DNA from: Microstegium vimineum
Lineage: Eukaryota > Streptophyta > Magnoliopsida > Poales > Poaceae
Length of the DNA: 64,000 bases
Direction: 5' to 3'
Assembly: GCA_022036555.1 (NCBI GenBank)
Contig: CM039128.1
Location: forward strand, 25,118,719-25,182,718
The notes beneath the pieces are model-generated. The model had not been told where the DNA came from and did no database searches. It saw nothing but the letters and a program-made list of their open reading frames with translations. Position numbers and translations under genes: made by a program. Below are positions 20,600-31,750 of this stretch, piece by piece. Within the stretch, counting starts at the first letter, position 1. Every line of letters starts with the position of its first letter.

Positions 20600-22526
20600 G
20601 ATCATGGTCACTGTTTTAGGCTGAACTTGCCTTTTGGGCCGGATCCCTTTGTTCCTGAGGAGCCTACTGCTCAAGTCACTGTGGCTTCGACTTCTTCCTC
20701 CAGGTTTATCCCTGGATTTTGTATTACTGATGGGTATGTGCCTTATACTCCAGATCCTCAGATTGCTCAAGTCTTAATGGTTTCTAGGAAAAGGAAAGCT
20801 AAATCTTCTGCTCAGCCTGTCCAGCTCCCTCCTACTACTCGTCGTCGCTCTTCTCGGCCACGTACCCCCACAGGTAACATTATTGTAGGTGGGCGTTTTG
20901 TATTTGTTATCCGAGTTGTTTTGTATGACACTCATTTTTATTCTTCTGCTTTGTTCTTTTTCAGACGGCCAGTCCGTCCTTCTGAATGAGGAGTATTCGG
21001 ATGATGACCCTCCTCTTACCCATCCTCCGTGAGTTGTTTTTCTTGATGTCTTTGTTATTTTTGTCCAGAGATCTTGTTCTTCTTGCTGGTTTTTTGTTCA
21101 GTCGTAGATCATCTGCCGGCCAGTCTTCTGTTGAAGCTGCTTCTATTCCCTCGGCTATTCCAATCCCTTCTTCTTCATTGTTTGGTGAAGATTTCTCTTT
21201 TAATATCCCTGACCTTTCCTTTGCTTCTGTTGCTGCTACCTTTAGCAAGTCTGCCAAGTAAGTTATCTTTGCTATGTGATATTTGTATCTTTTATCCTAT
21301 CTTTGCCTGATATTCTTTTCTTTTGAATCTTTTAGGTCTTCTTTTGAAGCTTCTGATTCTTCTCACGACGGTGAGGCTTTTTCGTCTCTGATCAAGATTC
21401 TTGCTTTTTGTTTCTACTTTAACTTTTCTTGTTTTATTTCTTGCAGGGCTTTGTACTCCTGATGCTACCAAGGTTGTCGGTACTTCTCAATTTGTTGGTG
21501 CACATCCTCCCGAAGGTGTGCCTCTTCTTGAGGTGCCTGAGTTGAGCCTCCAAGCCATAGCTTCGACTTCTTCTTCAGCCAAGCCTTTCCTTATTCAAGG
21601 GTCAGAGGATCCGCTTAGCCGAGTTGAACGGGTTCAAAAACTTGTTTCTTCTTGGACGGATCTATCCTTGTCCTTTGGAACTGAATTGAAGGTATTTATT
21701 CTTGTCTCTCTCTTTTGGTCTTGTTTGCTTTATTTTGATTCATGTTTCTTTCAGGACGTTTGTCGGGAGTTGACTGCTTCTTGCTCGGAAACTCAGTCGA
21801 CTGTTACTCTTCAAGCTGAGCTTGACAGGGTTCAGCTTGAGTTGTCTCAAACTCGTGCTACTTTGGAGCAAGAAAAGGCTCTTCGAGTAGCTGCTGTTTC
21901 TGATTTGGAAGAAAAGATTGCTGGTAACTATGTTCTTTTTTCTCTGTTGTGACTTTTCTTGTTTGATATCTGATGTACTTGCTTTCTTGTAGCTGCTAAA
22001 CAAGCTTCAGTTGTTTGGAATGAGGAGAAACAAAATTTTTCTCTTCGTCTTGCGAATTTGGAGAAGAAAGCTGAAGCTGTAAGTCGACTTCTTATTGTTT
22101 TCAGATTATCTCGTTGTTTTTCTTGTAGTTTTTCTGACTTCTTTTGTCCTTTTCAGTCATTGAAATCTGAGGGGGTTTTGAAGACTCAGCTCTCGGAGGT
22201 TCATGAGCGATATAAAATTTTGTATGCTGCTGTGAAACCTGTCATATCTGTTGTTTGTCTTCAAGAAGATGCTAAAGAAGGCCTGAAAACCTTGATTCCT
22301 GCGTTACCTCTTCGTTTAAAGAGTTTGTTGAAAACGACTTTGAGCGATGTATAAACAACGTTGTTTCTTTTGTCCGAGCCCTTGCTCCTGATGTTCCTTT
22401 GGATCGAATCCTCGAGGATCCGATGGACGTCGATCTCTTGACGAGGTGGGAACAATCAAAGCCCGAGGTTAAGGAGCTTTGTCACCAAATATTTAGCCAG
22501 CTTAATGTACTACCATCTCCTCCTTG
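20600..22526 (+). CDS. Antisense gene, exons 2-9 (coiled-coil C-terminal half)
   Basis: Exon ends were set from GT/AG sites and frame: 20600-20873, 20965-21028, 21102-21257, 21336-21370, 21447-21691, 21755-21923, 21993-22078 and 22157-22526. Exons 2-6 encode low-complexity serine/proline-rich sequence with a basic run (SRKRKAK). Exons 7-9 have heptad-like leucine and glutamate spacing (LQAELDRVQLELSQ and similar) suggesting a coiled coil. A one-base loss near 22318 takes the frame into a stop at 22352; the other frame runs open from there to TGA at 22524-22526. The introns are short and T-rich, as in plant genes. Confidence 0.7.
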
Positions 22527-23043
22527 ATAACATTTGCTGATCTCTGGTGGTGGTTTTGTAATATACTCTTGATGATATATTTGTCAGGCTTCGTCCTGAT
22601 ATTATGATGCTTTTATCCTTGTTTCTTAACATTGTACTGTTTTGCTTTCTAAGAATACCTTGTTTTCCAGTCCTTTGCCGGGTTCTTTTGACTGCTGTCT
22701 TAATTTGTGCGCCTCTATGTTAGGCTTTTGAAAATGTTTCTGTAAATCCTGGGTTTTTTCTTGGCCTTCGAGCCTCGATGATTATACTGATAATATTTCC
22801 TGTAGAATGATCTATGCCTCTTAGTTTAGGCTTTGTGTTGTAAAAGACCTCCGAATTGTTTCGAGTAGTTCTTGACGAGTAGTTCTTTTTGTTGATATTT
22901 TTCTCTTTGATGTGATGATACTTGGCTTGCATTCTTTTTGCATCGAATTCATTTTTCTCTTTAAGCACTTGTTGTGTCACTTTTTACGAGTGATTGATGT
23001 TATGCCGTCTCTCGAAACGGTAGACTTGTAGATATAAGTACCA
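22527..23043. other. Spacer after antisense gene (Tat 3' region)
   Basis: About 520 bases that are T-rich on the plus strand. It would hold the 3' end of the antisense transcript. Nothing coding is recognised. Confidence 0.4.
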
Positions 23044-23480
23044 GACTGTGCCGCTCATGGTGCAAAGCAGTCGGTTTGTCAGGTTGTCCGCTCGCTTGTA
23101 GACTTTGTATATATACCAGACTGTGCCGTTTACGGTGCAAAGCAGTCGGTTTGTCGAGTTGCTTCATGAAATAATCGTCTTAATAGATGCTAGACAGTGC
23201 CACTCATGGTGCAAAGCTGTCAGCTAGTCATGTCGCCTCACGAAATGGTAGACTTTATATATATGAATCAGACTGTGCCACTCATGGTGCAAAGTAGTCG
23301 ATTAGTCAAGTTGCCTCATGAAACAACTAACTCCAGGCAGTGCCTCTCATTGTGCAAAGCTGGTAAATTTTAGATATATGAAACAGACTGTGCCGCTCAT
23401 GGTGCAAAGCAGTCGGTTCGTCAGGTTGCCTCACGAAACAACCCAACTCCAGATAGTGCCTCTCATTGTGCAACTGCCAG
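23044..23480. repeat. Array of seven imperfect hairpin units
   Basis: A 29-base unit of the form GACTG, then TGCC(loop)GGTGCAAAG, then CAGTC recurs at 23044, 23119, 23193, 23271, 23336, 23386 and 23452, spaced 50-78 bases. Outer arms are perfect five-base complements in units 1, 2, 3 and 6. Unit 3 has GACAG with CTGTC, a paired change. Unit 4 has GACTG with TAGTC, leaving one G-T wobble. Units 5 and 7 are degenerate. The array lies between the antisense gene and the integrase end. Confidence 0.75.
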
Positions 23481-23510
23481 TTTTTTCTTGATGTATTGTA
23501 TCTTGTGCTT

Positions 23511-23979
23511 TTAGTTGTAGAATTTCTTGAGTTGGCTGATATGCCAAGTGTTGCTTAGTTGAACTCCTTCCTCTGTCATTAGCTCATAAGTTCCAGGCTG
23601 TATTGTTGTCTTAATGATAAAAGGACCCTCCCATGGGCTTAGTAGTTTGTGTCTTCCATCTTTTTTCTGGATTAGTCGTAGTACCAGATATCCTGGTTTT
23701 AACGTTCTTGGGTGCATATTTCAATCATAGTGTCTTCGCAAGCCTTTTACATATCTTGCATTTTGTATTACTGAACTATCTCTTATTTCTTTGATTGAGT
23801 CGATCTCTGGTCGTCTTGTTTCTTCAGCTTCTCCTTCATCATACTGCTCAATTCTTGGTGATTGCCATATTAAGTCGATTGGTAATACAGCTTCTGATCC
23901 GTACACCAAGAAGAAAGGTGAATATCCTGTTGCTCTGCTGATTTGAGTTCTTAAACCCCATACCAGTTTTAGTACTTCT
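23511..23979 (-). pseudogene. Tat integrase, C-terminal part
   Basis: On the minus strand this encodes the end of the integrase core (RATGYSPFFLVYGSEAVLP) and then its C-terminal domain (PGYLVLRLIQKKDGRHKLLSPWEGPF) up to the terminal LKKFYN. A frame change and stop lie between the two parts (around 23715-23721). The element C LTR at 23980 cuts it. The upstream half of the integrase resumes at 27102 and, in a second copy, at 37030. Confidence 0.85.
23975..23979. repeat. Target duplication, left side of LTR C (CTTCT)
   Basis: CTTCT precedes the LTR; GTTCT follows both full C LTRs (27097-27101 and 37025-37029). One base differs. Counting the duplication once gives an open integrase frame across the insertion point, which supports the site. 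Confidence 0.75.
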
Positions 23980-25168
23980 TGTAACACCTCAAGTGTTAAG
24001 TATAATTAAACTATTTTTAATTAAACCTAAAACATTCATCACATGAAGCATTCATGCATAGCATCATCATTTCATGTGTAATTCCTTTTTCTACGATCTT
24101 TGATTTGCTTAATATGTTTAACCTTGAACCATCTTAGTAATTACTACCTAGAGTTTAATGCTTTAATTTGATATGAAAATAAGTTTAAATTCCTGAAATC
24201 TAAAGTGACTTTAGTATATTTGAATTAATGTTTCCATAGGCCTTAATTTGAGTTTGGTTTTATAGTTTAAAAAGTAAACCGAATTTGGTTGTAATGTTTA
24301 AAGCTTTTCTGTGTAGTTTAAAATTCTGAGTAACTTATGTTTTTGCACCAAAACCTGAAAAGCATTTAAAATTGATCAAAATGGGTTTTGAAACAAATTT
24401 GAAAAAATAAAAATGAAAAACAAAATTAGAAAAGCTTACCTGGCTTAAGTGGGCCGGCGCTCCACTTTCGGCTCAGTGGCCAAAGCCAGCCCGCAGCCGC
24501 GCGCTCCCGCATGCCGCGCACGCGCCGACCGCGCGCAGACGCCGCGCGCCGCGTGGCCGCCATGCCCGCCGACGACGGCCGTGTGGATGCCGAGCTCTGG
24601 CCGAGCCGCGTCTTGGTCCGAAGCGGACGTGCCCCGGTCCTCCCTCCCTCCTTTCTGTCTCCCTCGCTCTCGCTCTATCCCTCACCAAACCCTAGTAGTA
24701 GCAGCAGCAGCGCAGCATAGCGCTCCGAGCGCCGCCGTCACCTCCGCGCTGTTCCCGCCACTCTGCTCCACGCCGCAGACCACCGCGCGCGTCCCAGCTC
24801 CGCCTCGCCTTTGTCCAGCCGCGACGTCGCTTGTCCGCCACGGTAAGCCGTCGAGCTCGGCTTCGAGCGCCGCCGTGCCGTTCCGCGCCACCTCTACCTC
24901 CCCTGGCCTCGTTCATGGATCGGTGTGCACCGCCGTCGTGCCGCAGACGTCGACCGTAGCTCCGCGCGCGGCACCGAAGGCGCAGCCGCTCTGCCACCGT
25001 GAGCCGCCGCCACCGCCGTGCCGCCATGGATGGTGGGCAGCTCGCCCGAGCATGCGCTCGCCTAGCCGAGACCGCCATCGGCTTCGCCTCGCCGAGGCGA
25101 AGCCGGTGAGGGCCTCCCCATCGTCGGAGACATCGCCGGCGACAAGCTGCGCCGCCGTCGTGTGCGTT

Positions 25169-25199
<31 letters not shown>

Positions 25200-27096
25200 T
25201 CTCGGGTGCGTGTAGCTGTTAGGGTTAATCCGAAAAGAAAATGATTTTATTTATTTCTTATAATCTTGTAAAATGCATATAAAATCAAAAAAATGCTAAA
25301 AATGTCAAACTAGTTTTGTTAGGTTTCTTTTATCCAGATCTATAGTTTGGTGTAATTTGCATGATTTGTTGTATAAGTTTTCTGTGTAGTTTTAATTAAT
25401 CTTGTTTAAGGCCGAAGCTTGGGAAATGCATAGTTATTAATTTATAGCTCTGAAAATTGTGTAACTTGTTTTGTTAGGTTTCTGTAGCAGAGATCTATCC
25501 ATGAAAAATATGAACTACCCTATGTTCTATTTAGCAAATCTGTGTAGGGTTTAAAATGTGATAAATAACTATGTTAATGAATTTTAATAACTGTTTTATG
25601 CAATATAAATATTTGATACTTTTTCTAAGGTATCCTGGTATTTAGTAGTATTAGATAAAAATGTGTGTTGAACTGTTTGATGCATTTCAATGTATAACAT
25701 GTTTGCAAGTGATTCTCTACCTTATTAGGAAGGGCTATTAATTGAACCTTGCATCTTTAAGTTGTTAAGCGGTTGAGTATTTATTAAGTGTTACATGCAG
25801 CACTTCGCATTCATATCACCTCATCATATTCTCATTTCATCACATGCGCTTATATGTGCTCGCGTCGCATCATATAGGATCGCAGGACGAGAACCCGGAG
25901 AACGTGAATCAGGAGCAAGCCACTCAGGAAGTGCAGCCCGAGGATCCCGCTGAGGAGGACCAGCTACAGGAGTGCCCGAACCACGTCGCCAGCATCTTTG
26001 AGCAAGGCAAGCCCCGGAGCATTCTCCCGGTTTGCAAAAGTCTAACATTTATTATTCGCACTTTATTGATGCATTAAGTATAGGAGTTGAGTGCAACCGT
26101 TGATGCAGATTACCTTGTTATCCTATCTATACTTTACCTTGTTATCCAAAGTTCGATCGTGGCAGTCATGCTTAGTTGGATTTGTTCGGTAGAAGTCGGG
26201 TGATTCCATTGCCCGCGAGATATAGGATCTATCCTCATCACATGTTATGGTTTATCTTGGAATGATAGCCGGAATTGTTAATGGAACTAAGATCATCGGG
26301 AAACTCCCTATATGTTGGAAGGGGGTGACTCAACTGTGTCAACTAAGGACTGTTCGTGTTGTCGTCCCTCTGGTCATGTTGAACGCATGCCCTACACTTA
26401 ACTGGAAGGATAACTCGTTCCGACCGTGAAGCCGGAACACTATTCGGGCCAACCATGAATTCCAACATGTATGGCATAGACTAGTGGCTAATGTAGATGA
26501 TAGGTAATATTATTAAAAGTGATGTTACTTATCCTTACTAAAACTTGAAAGGTTAGTTGCACGCTTTTCCGCAAAAGAGTCAGCTAAACCACCAGAAGCC
26601 TTCATCCTCCTTGGAGTATTTATTTTCGTTTATGGCGAGTAAGTCTCGCTGAGTACCTTCTTGTACTCAGGTTTTTATCCCATGTTGTTTTGCAGATGGT
26701 CAGCTCCTGTATGGTTATTGTATGAACTGTCTCTACCCCGTTGGGGATGACTTCTAGACGATGGGCTTGGTCACTTCCAGACTCTTCTTTTGCTGTTGCG
26801 GGATATGTCCCTAGTATGGCACTTTATTAAAAGACTTCCGCTTCCCTTTCAATTTGAACAATGGTTTGTAATAACTATTGAGTCTTCGCACTCCGATACT
26901 AATTTGTTATGTTGAACTTTATATCGTGTGAATGGTGCTACTGAACTATCTCGATCTTGGCTGTATTGTGGAAATGTTTGAAATCCTTCGAGATTTCACG
27001 GACTACCGGGACTATATGGGCTCAAGTGCTATTAAGCAGGGGTTAATTCGGCTACTTTAGTACTTGATCTCTTATAATTTAGACGGTTCTGTTACA
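23980..27096 (+). mobile_element. Element C LTR, copy 1 (3117 bp)
   Basis: It starts TGTAACACCTCAAG and ends GGTTCTGTTACA, giving a short terminal inverted repeat (TGTAAC/GTTACA). It is homologous to 33558-37024 along its length but lacks a block of 278 bases present there (seven bases at 26451-26457 replace it). It contains a GC-rich block (24450-25170), a TG microsatellite, and a CAAGGCAAGC site near 26003. It is not followed by a primer site but by Tat integrase sequence. Confidence 0.88.
25171..25199 (+). repeat. (TG)n microsatellite in LTR C copy 1
   Basis: A run of about 14 TG repeats with one TA near its start. The corresponding place in copy 2 (about 34770-34800) is an interrupted, different sequence, so it has changed since the copies separated. 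Confidence 0.8.
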
Positions 27097-28142
27097 GTTC
27101 TTCGATCCATTTACCCCCATAATCTTTTAGGTCTTCATATAGTCTTGGTTTTAGGACTTGTAATAATAGCCCATTGGCTCTTTCAACCTGTCCATTTGCT
27201 TGGGGGTGAGCTACCGATGCATAGTCTATTTCTATTCCACAATCTCTTGCCCAATATTGGAATTCCTTTGCTGTAAAGGGTGATCCAAGGTCTGTGATTA
27301 TTCTGTTTGGCATCCCAAATCTGTCCATGATTTCTTGTATGAACTCTGTCGCTTTTTCTGCGCTGTATTTGACTACTGGTTTGTATTCAATCCATTTGGT
27401 GAATTTGTCTACTGCCACGAATATGTACTCGAATTCTCCCTTTGCCTTTTTAAGAGGTCTGACTTGATCTAGCCCCCAAGATGAGAAGGGCCAGGCTGGT
27501 GGTATGCAGCTTAAGTTATGTGCTGGAACATGGGATTGTCTTGCAAACATCTGGCAATTCTTGCATGTTTTGACTAATTGTTCTGCATCCTTGAGTGCTG
27601 TTGGCCAATAAAACCCGCTTCTGAATGCTTTACCGATTAGTGTCCTAAATGCTGCATGATTTCCGCAGCATCTCGAGTGGATTTGTTCCAATATCTGTTT
27701 TCCTTCTTGTGTAGATACGCATTTCAATAATATTCCAGAGGACGCTGCTCTTTTGTATAATTTATCTTTTACGAGAACGTAGGCTTTGCTTTTCCTTATA
27801 ATCCTTATTGCTTTTGCCTTATCTCCGGGTAGTTTGTTTTCACTTTTGTGATCAATGTATGGTTGTCTCCAATCGCTTTCTGTATTGAGGATCTGTCTTG
27901 AGCTGTCGGGTTCTTTTGCTTTGTCTATATTGATTGGGTCTTCTTTTGGTTTATAAGTTTCCTGGATTGATGGCTTTGTGAGTTCTTCCACAAATACTCA
28001 AGGTGGTACCTTTGCTCTATCTGACCCTAATTTGGATAAGATATCTGCTGCTATGTTTGAATCTCTTAACACGTGGTGAATTTCAAGTCCTTCAAAATTC
28101 TTCTCAAGTTTCCGTAATTCTGCACAGTACGTGTCCATGTTT
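27097..28142 (-). pseudogene. Tat integrase and RNase H end, duplicated copy 1
   Basis: On the minus strand this encodes the end of the archaeal-type RNase H (NFEGLEIHHVLRDSN), a linker, then integrase. The zinc region has CGNHAAF and KTCKNCQ, and the catalytic residues are D in WGLDQVRP, D in IITDLGSPF and E in NGQVERANG. The reading frame is open from 27991 to the insertion point. The same sequence occurs at 37025-38087 with roughly 1-2 percent differences by eye. Its right end (28142) is an abrupt junction with the tail of LTR C. Confidence 0.85.
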
Positions 28143-28254
28143 CCTTCGAGATTTCACGGACTACCGGGACTATATGGGCTCAAGTTCTATTAAGCGGCGG
28201 TTAATTCGGCTACTTTAGTACTTGGTCTCTTATAATTCGGACGGGTCTGTTACA
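28143..28254 (+). mobile_element. Last 112 bp of an element C LTR (truncated 5' LTR)
   Basis: The segment starts at CCTTCGAGATTTCACGG and matches the final 112 or so bases of both full C LTRs, ending GGGTCTGTTACA. It is directly followed by the C primer site, so it is the true 5' LTR of the interior, reduced to its end. Confidence 0.88.
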
Positions 28255-28256
28255 GC

Positions 28257-28268
28257 TGGTATCGGAGC
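28257..28268 (+). other. Primer-binding site, element C (tRNA-iMet)
   Basis: TGGTATCGGAGC matches the initiator-Met site with one A-to-G difference. Confidence 0.85.
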
Positions 28269-29038
28269 ATGGTTCGGTTGATTACTATTCGCATTGTATT
28301 TCCAAACCAAAAAAACTTAGTTTTCTTATACAAACTATTTGCCAAAAGTTTTCGTGTGCGCTCCACTTCGAAAAACAAAACTATAAGTGTGCTTAGGTCA
28401 TATCCCTTATGCCCAGTTACTAGTTCAGGTGTCTTATTTAAGTATTAACTTGGTTCAGGGTTTTGCTCATGCTAGATCTTTAATAGGTGCAGGGGTATCG
28501 GTCTTTGGAAGAACGATACAAGTTTCGAAAATTGCATTAAAACTATTTGTGAGTTGTGAGAGTACGACCTTCCAACCGTTGGTCTAGGGAGTGATATGGT
28601 TACTTAAAGATATGCAAGCTTTACGCAAACATATCTGTGAGTATGAATTGCTGGGTGGGTTTTCCGAGCTTGGCGCACAAGGTTTTGGTAACTAACTGAT
28701 ATGTACCTAGTACGTATCGGGAAGTGCCCGGTGATTTTTATACATTGGGTTGGTTCTCTTGGGCTGAAATGAATTTTCTGCAGGTACATAACAACGCTAT
28801 CGTGTAGTACACATAGTTACGTTTAACGAGAGATCGATGTATGCCACTGACCTAACGGTAGAAAGGGTTCTTAGGGGATCCTTCATAGGTTGTGAGAACG
28901 TAAGAACGTGCATGGATCATATCATAATGTCATGTCATATCATTGCATAAGTTCTGCCTTTCCTTAAATTGAATTAAAATACCTTCCCCAGCTTAATTGA
29001 GTTATGAGACCGTACTCACAGAAATGTCCTTGTAACAG
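28269..29038 (+). other. Element C untranslated leader
   Basis: About 770 bases without a credible ORF. There is no counterpart of the extra ORF seen in element A. It ends TTGTAACAG directly before the gag ATG, which fits a 3' splice site. Confidence 0.5.
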
Positions 29039-30205
29039 ATGGCAACCGACACCCGTGGCAACAATAATCGCACCCGTATTCCAACCGCAACTGCCTCCGC
29101 AAGTGCTCCTAGTGGTGGAGACAATACCTTGGGTGGAAACGCTGGTGACCACAATGAGCAAGCACCACCACCACTGCCACCTCCTTTGTCCGCTGAAATG
29201 TTCATGAATGCTATGCTTGGTAGCCAGCGGAACACTGAGGAAGCTCAGAGGAATGTGGAGGATCTGCTCCGCAACATAGCTCCAGGTCTTGTCAGAAATG
29301 TTCGCCAACCTGCAGAAGATGTTAACAGGTGCAACCAGTTTAAGGAGTTCCAACAGACTAATCCATCGGTCTTCAAGGATGCAGTGGAGCCCTTGGATCC
29401 TGAGGAATGGATTGGCACGATCGAGGAGAAGTTTCGTATGCTAAGGTTGAAAGAAGCTCTGAAGGTGGAGTATGCAGCACATCAGCTACAGGGTCCTCCA
29501 GGGACTTGGTGGAGACACTTTCGTACCACCTTCCCTGCCAATGCTCCTATCACTTGGGACAGGTTCACAACAGCGTTCCGCAATAACTACATTCCACCAG
29601 GTCTGACAACTCTCAAGGTTGAGGAATTCATGGCTCTTTCTCAGGGCACTAAGAGCATGAAGGACTACCTTCACCAGTTCACCAGTTTATCACGCTACTG
29701 CCCAGAGTTTGTGGACTCTGATGTCAAGAAGATTGCTAGCTTTAAGAGGGGACTGAACCCTGAAATGAAAAAGCTTTTGGGCACCAACAACAAGTCAACT
29801 TTCCATGCATTTATCAGTGACTGTCTGACACAAGAAAGCAAGAATCAGTGCTATGCTGCAGCTGAAAGGAAGAAGAGGGCCTTTCATTCTGGTCCATCAC
29901 AGCCCCTGGCACCGATGGGTGGACGACCTCCCTATCGTCCCCCGGTGTCTAGTGCTAGGTTCAGGCCGCCACCAAGGAGGAGCCTAGGGAACTAGTTCCC
30001 TAGGAATCAGCAGAGGAACTTCAAGGCTCCTTTCCAAGCTAACAGGGCACCTGCAAAGGCTGGCTAGGCAGTAAGAGGCAATAATAACAACAACAATGGT
30101 AACAACTATGTCAAGGGTCCGTGCTATAATTGTGGACAGGAAGGGCATTTCTCCATGGCGTGCCCACTTCCCTAGTAGAAGAGGCAGAACACCTACCCCG
30201 CTCGT
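29039..30205 (+). pseudogene. Element C gag
   Basis: ATG at 29039 opens a frame with a low-complexity N-terminus rich in threonine, alanine, asparagine and proline (about 55 residues). The gag core follows (NPSVFKDAVEPLDPEEW, then AAHQLQGPPGTWW), then a basic arginine/proline-rich region and the zinc knuckle CYNCGQEGHFSMAC near residue 365. Four in-frame TAG stops lie at 29993, 30065, 30173 and 30176 without any frameshift. The protein would form the particle shell. The sequence is diverged from element A gag, and this is a separate chromovirus family. Confidence 0.87.
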
Positions 30206-31750
30206 GTGCATCACACCACCATGGATGAGGTCACTGGTGGAGAACCGGTGATAGCTGGTAAGTTTTTGTTAAACCAACACCCTGCAATTGTGTTGTTCGA
30301 TTCTGGTTCATCGCATTCTTTCATGAGTCAAGCTTTTGTGCATAAATATGAGTTTAAAATGGATGAAATGGGGTATGCCTATCGGATCAGCTCAGCTCGA
30401 GATGATATGTTAACGAACCGTGTGATTCAAAGGGCAATCCTTAACTTGGGAGATAAGAAGTACCAATTAGATTTGGTGGTTTTGCCTGGGTTAGTATTGG
30501 ATGTGATTTTGGGAATGAATTGGATGAAACAGTGGAATGTGGTGATCGATACATCTAAGAGAGTAATAACACTTAAGGATCCAACGGGAACAGGTAGTTT
30601 CCAGCTTCCCCTCCCTCGTCAGTCTGATCTATTAAGCTTGTCTTGTGCTACACATGTTACTTCTCTCCAAGACATACCTGTAGTCTGTGAGTTCCCAGAT
30701 GTGCTTCCTGAAGATTTACCAGGTTTTCCCCCTGATAGGGATGTTGAGTTTGCTATAGACCTCGCGCCCGGCACAACGCCGATATCAAGGAGACCATATC
30801 GGATGCCTCCTAATGAGTTAGCAGAACTAAAGAAACAACTACAAGATCTGTTAAAGAAAGGCTTAATTCAACCCAGTACCTCGGAATGGGGTTGTCCAAC
30901 ACTTTTCGTAAAGAAAAAGAGGGATAATTCCTTACGGATGTGCGTGGACTATAGACCTCTTAATGCAGTAACAATAAAGAATAAGTATCCTTTGCCCATA
31001 ATTGATATCCTCTTCGACCAGTTAGCCAAAGCTAGAGTGTTCTCTAAGATTGACTTAAGGTCAGGGTACCATCAGATAAAGGTAAGGCCAAAGGATATTC
31101 CGAAAACAACTTTCTCTACCAGATATGGATTGATTGAGTATCTGGTCATGTCTTTTGGGTTGACCAATGCCCCAGTGCACTTCATGCAGTTAATGAATTC
31201 AGTGTTCATGCCAGAGCTAGACAAGTTTGTTATCGTGTTCATAGATGACATCCTGGTATATTCGGAAAATAAGCAAGACCATAAGAAACATCTTCGAGTG
31301 GTTTTGCAAAGGTTGAGAGATCACATGTTGTATGCCAAGTTCAGTAAGTGTGAGTTTTGGCTTAAGGAAGTCCCTTTCCTTGGTCATATTCTTTCGGAGA
31401 AAGGTATATCAGTTGACCCGAGCAAGGTAAAGGAAGTCATGGAATGGAAGGCACCGACCACGGTTGGTGAGACCCGCAGTTTTCTGGCTCTGGCAGGCTA
31501 CTATCGACGGTTCATTCCAGATTTTTCTAAGATAGCCAAACCCATGACAACTTTGTTACAGAAGAAAAAGAAGTTCGCTTGGACCGAGGCATGTGAGACA
31601 ACTTTCCGTACCTTGCGGAAGTTGTTGACCACTGCCCCTGTTCTAGCGCAACCTAATATAGAGGAACCTTTTGATGTGTTTTGTGATGCTTCCAAGAACG
31701 GTTTGGGTTGTGTTTTGATGCAGAATGGTCTTATGCTTCACGTCAGCTAA
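30206..31750 (+). CDS. Element C protease-RT
   Basis: The frame continues from gag; the ATG at 30206 is only an internal methionine. The protease motif is FDSGSSHSFMS near residue 31. RT includes FVKKKRDNSLRMCVDYRPLN, IDLRSGYHQIKV and the catalytic FIDDILVYS. The beginning of RNase H (FDVFCDAS) follows before the frame breaks near 31730 at the LMQNG segment. Catalytic residues are present. Confidence 0.88.
   Translation: MHHTTMDEVTGGEPVIAGKFLLNQHPAIVLFDSGSSHSFMSQAFVHKYEFKMDEMGYAYRISSARDDMLTNRVIQRAILNLGDKKYQLDLVVLPGLVLDVILGMNWMKQWNVVIDTSKRVITLKDPTGTGSFQLPLPRQSDLLSLSCATHVTSLQDIPVVCEFPDVLPEDLPGFPPDRDVEFAIDLAPGTTPISRRPYRMPPNELAELKKQLQDLLKKGLIQPSTSEWGCPTLFVKKKRDNSLRMCVDYRPLNAVTIKNKYPLPIIDILFDQLAKARVFSKIDLRSGYHQIKVRPKDIPKTTFSTRYGLIEYLVMSFGLTNAPVHFMQLMNSVFMPELDKFVIVFIDDILVYSENKQDHKKHLRVVLQRLRDHMLYAKFSKCEFWLKEVPFLGHILSEKGISVDPSKVKEVMEWKAPTTVGETRSFLALAGYYRRFIPDFSKIAKPMTTLLQKKKKFAWTEACETTFRTLRKLLTTAPVLAQPNIEEPFDVFCDASKNGLGCVLMQNGLMLHVS

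Larger units (their letters stand above)
4829..22526 (+). pseudogene. Nine-exon gene antisense to Tat pol, interrupted by nested LTR elements
   Basis: This is one gene of roughly 785 codons running opposite to the Tat element that contains it. Exons are 4829-4977 plus 19712-20522 (exon 1, split by a solo LTR), 20600-20873, 20965-21028, 21102-21257, 21336-21370, 21447-21691, 21755-21923, 21993-22078 and 22157-22526. All eight introns are 63-91 bases long and begin GT and end AG. The codon phase carries correctly across every junction. The N-terminus is lysine-rich, exon 1 carries a domain resembling the family called putative gypsy type transposon in Pfam, and exons 7-9 look coiled-coil. Breaks are stops at 20127 (TGA) and 20349 (TAG) and a one-base loss near 22318. 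Tat elements such as Grande are known to carry antisense ORFs. The molecular function is unknown. Confidence 0.75.

Noticed and set aside
23044..23480. CRISPR-like spaced repeats
   Set aside because: Unit spacing is irregular, the units are imperfect hairpins, no cas genes are present, and the context is a plant retrotransposon.
24449..25222. A 257-codon plus-strand ORF, with long ORFs on other frames of the same stretch
   Set aside because: It lies wholly within the GC-rich block of LTR C, is alanine/arginine/proline-rich in all frames, ends in the TG microsatellite and is not preserved in LTR copy 2. High GC content alone explains the lack of stops.
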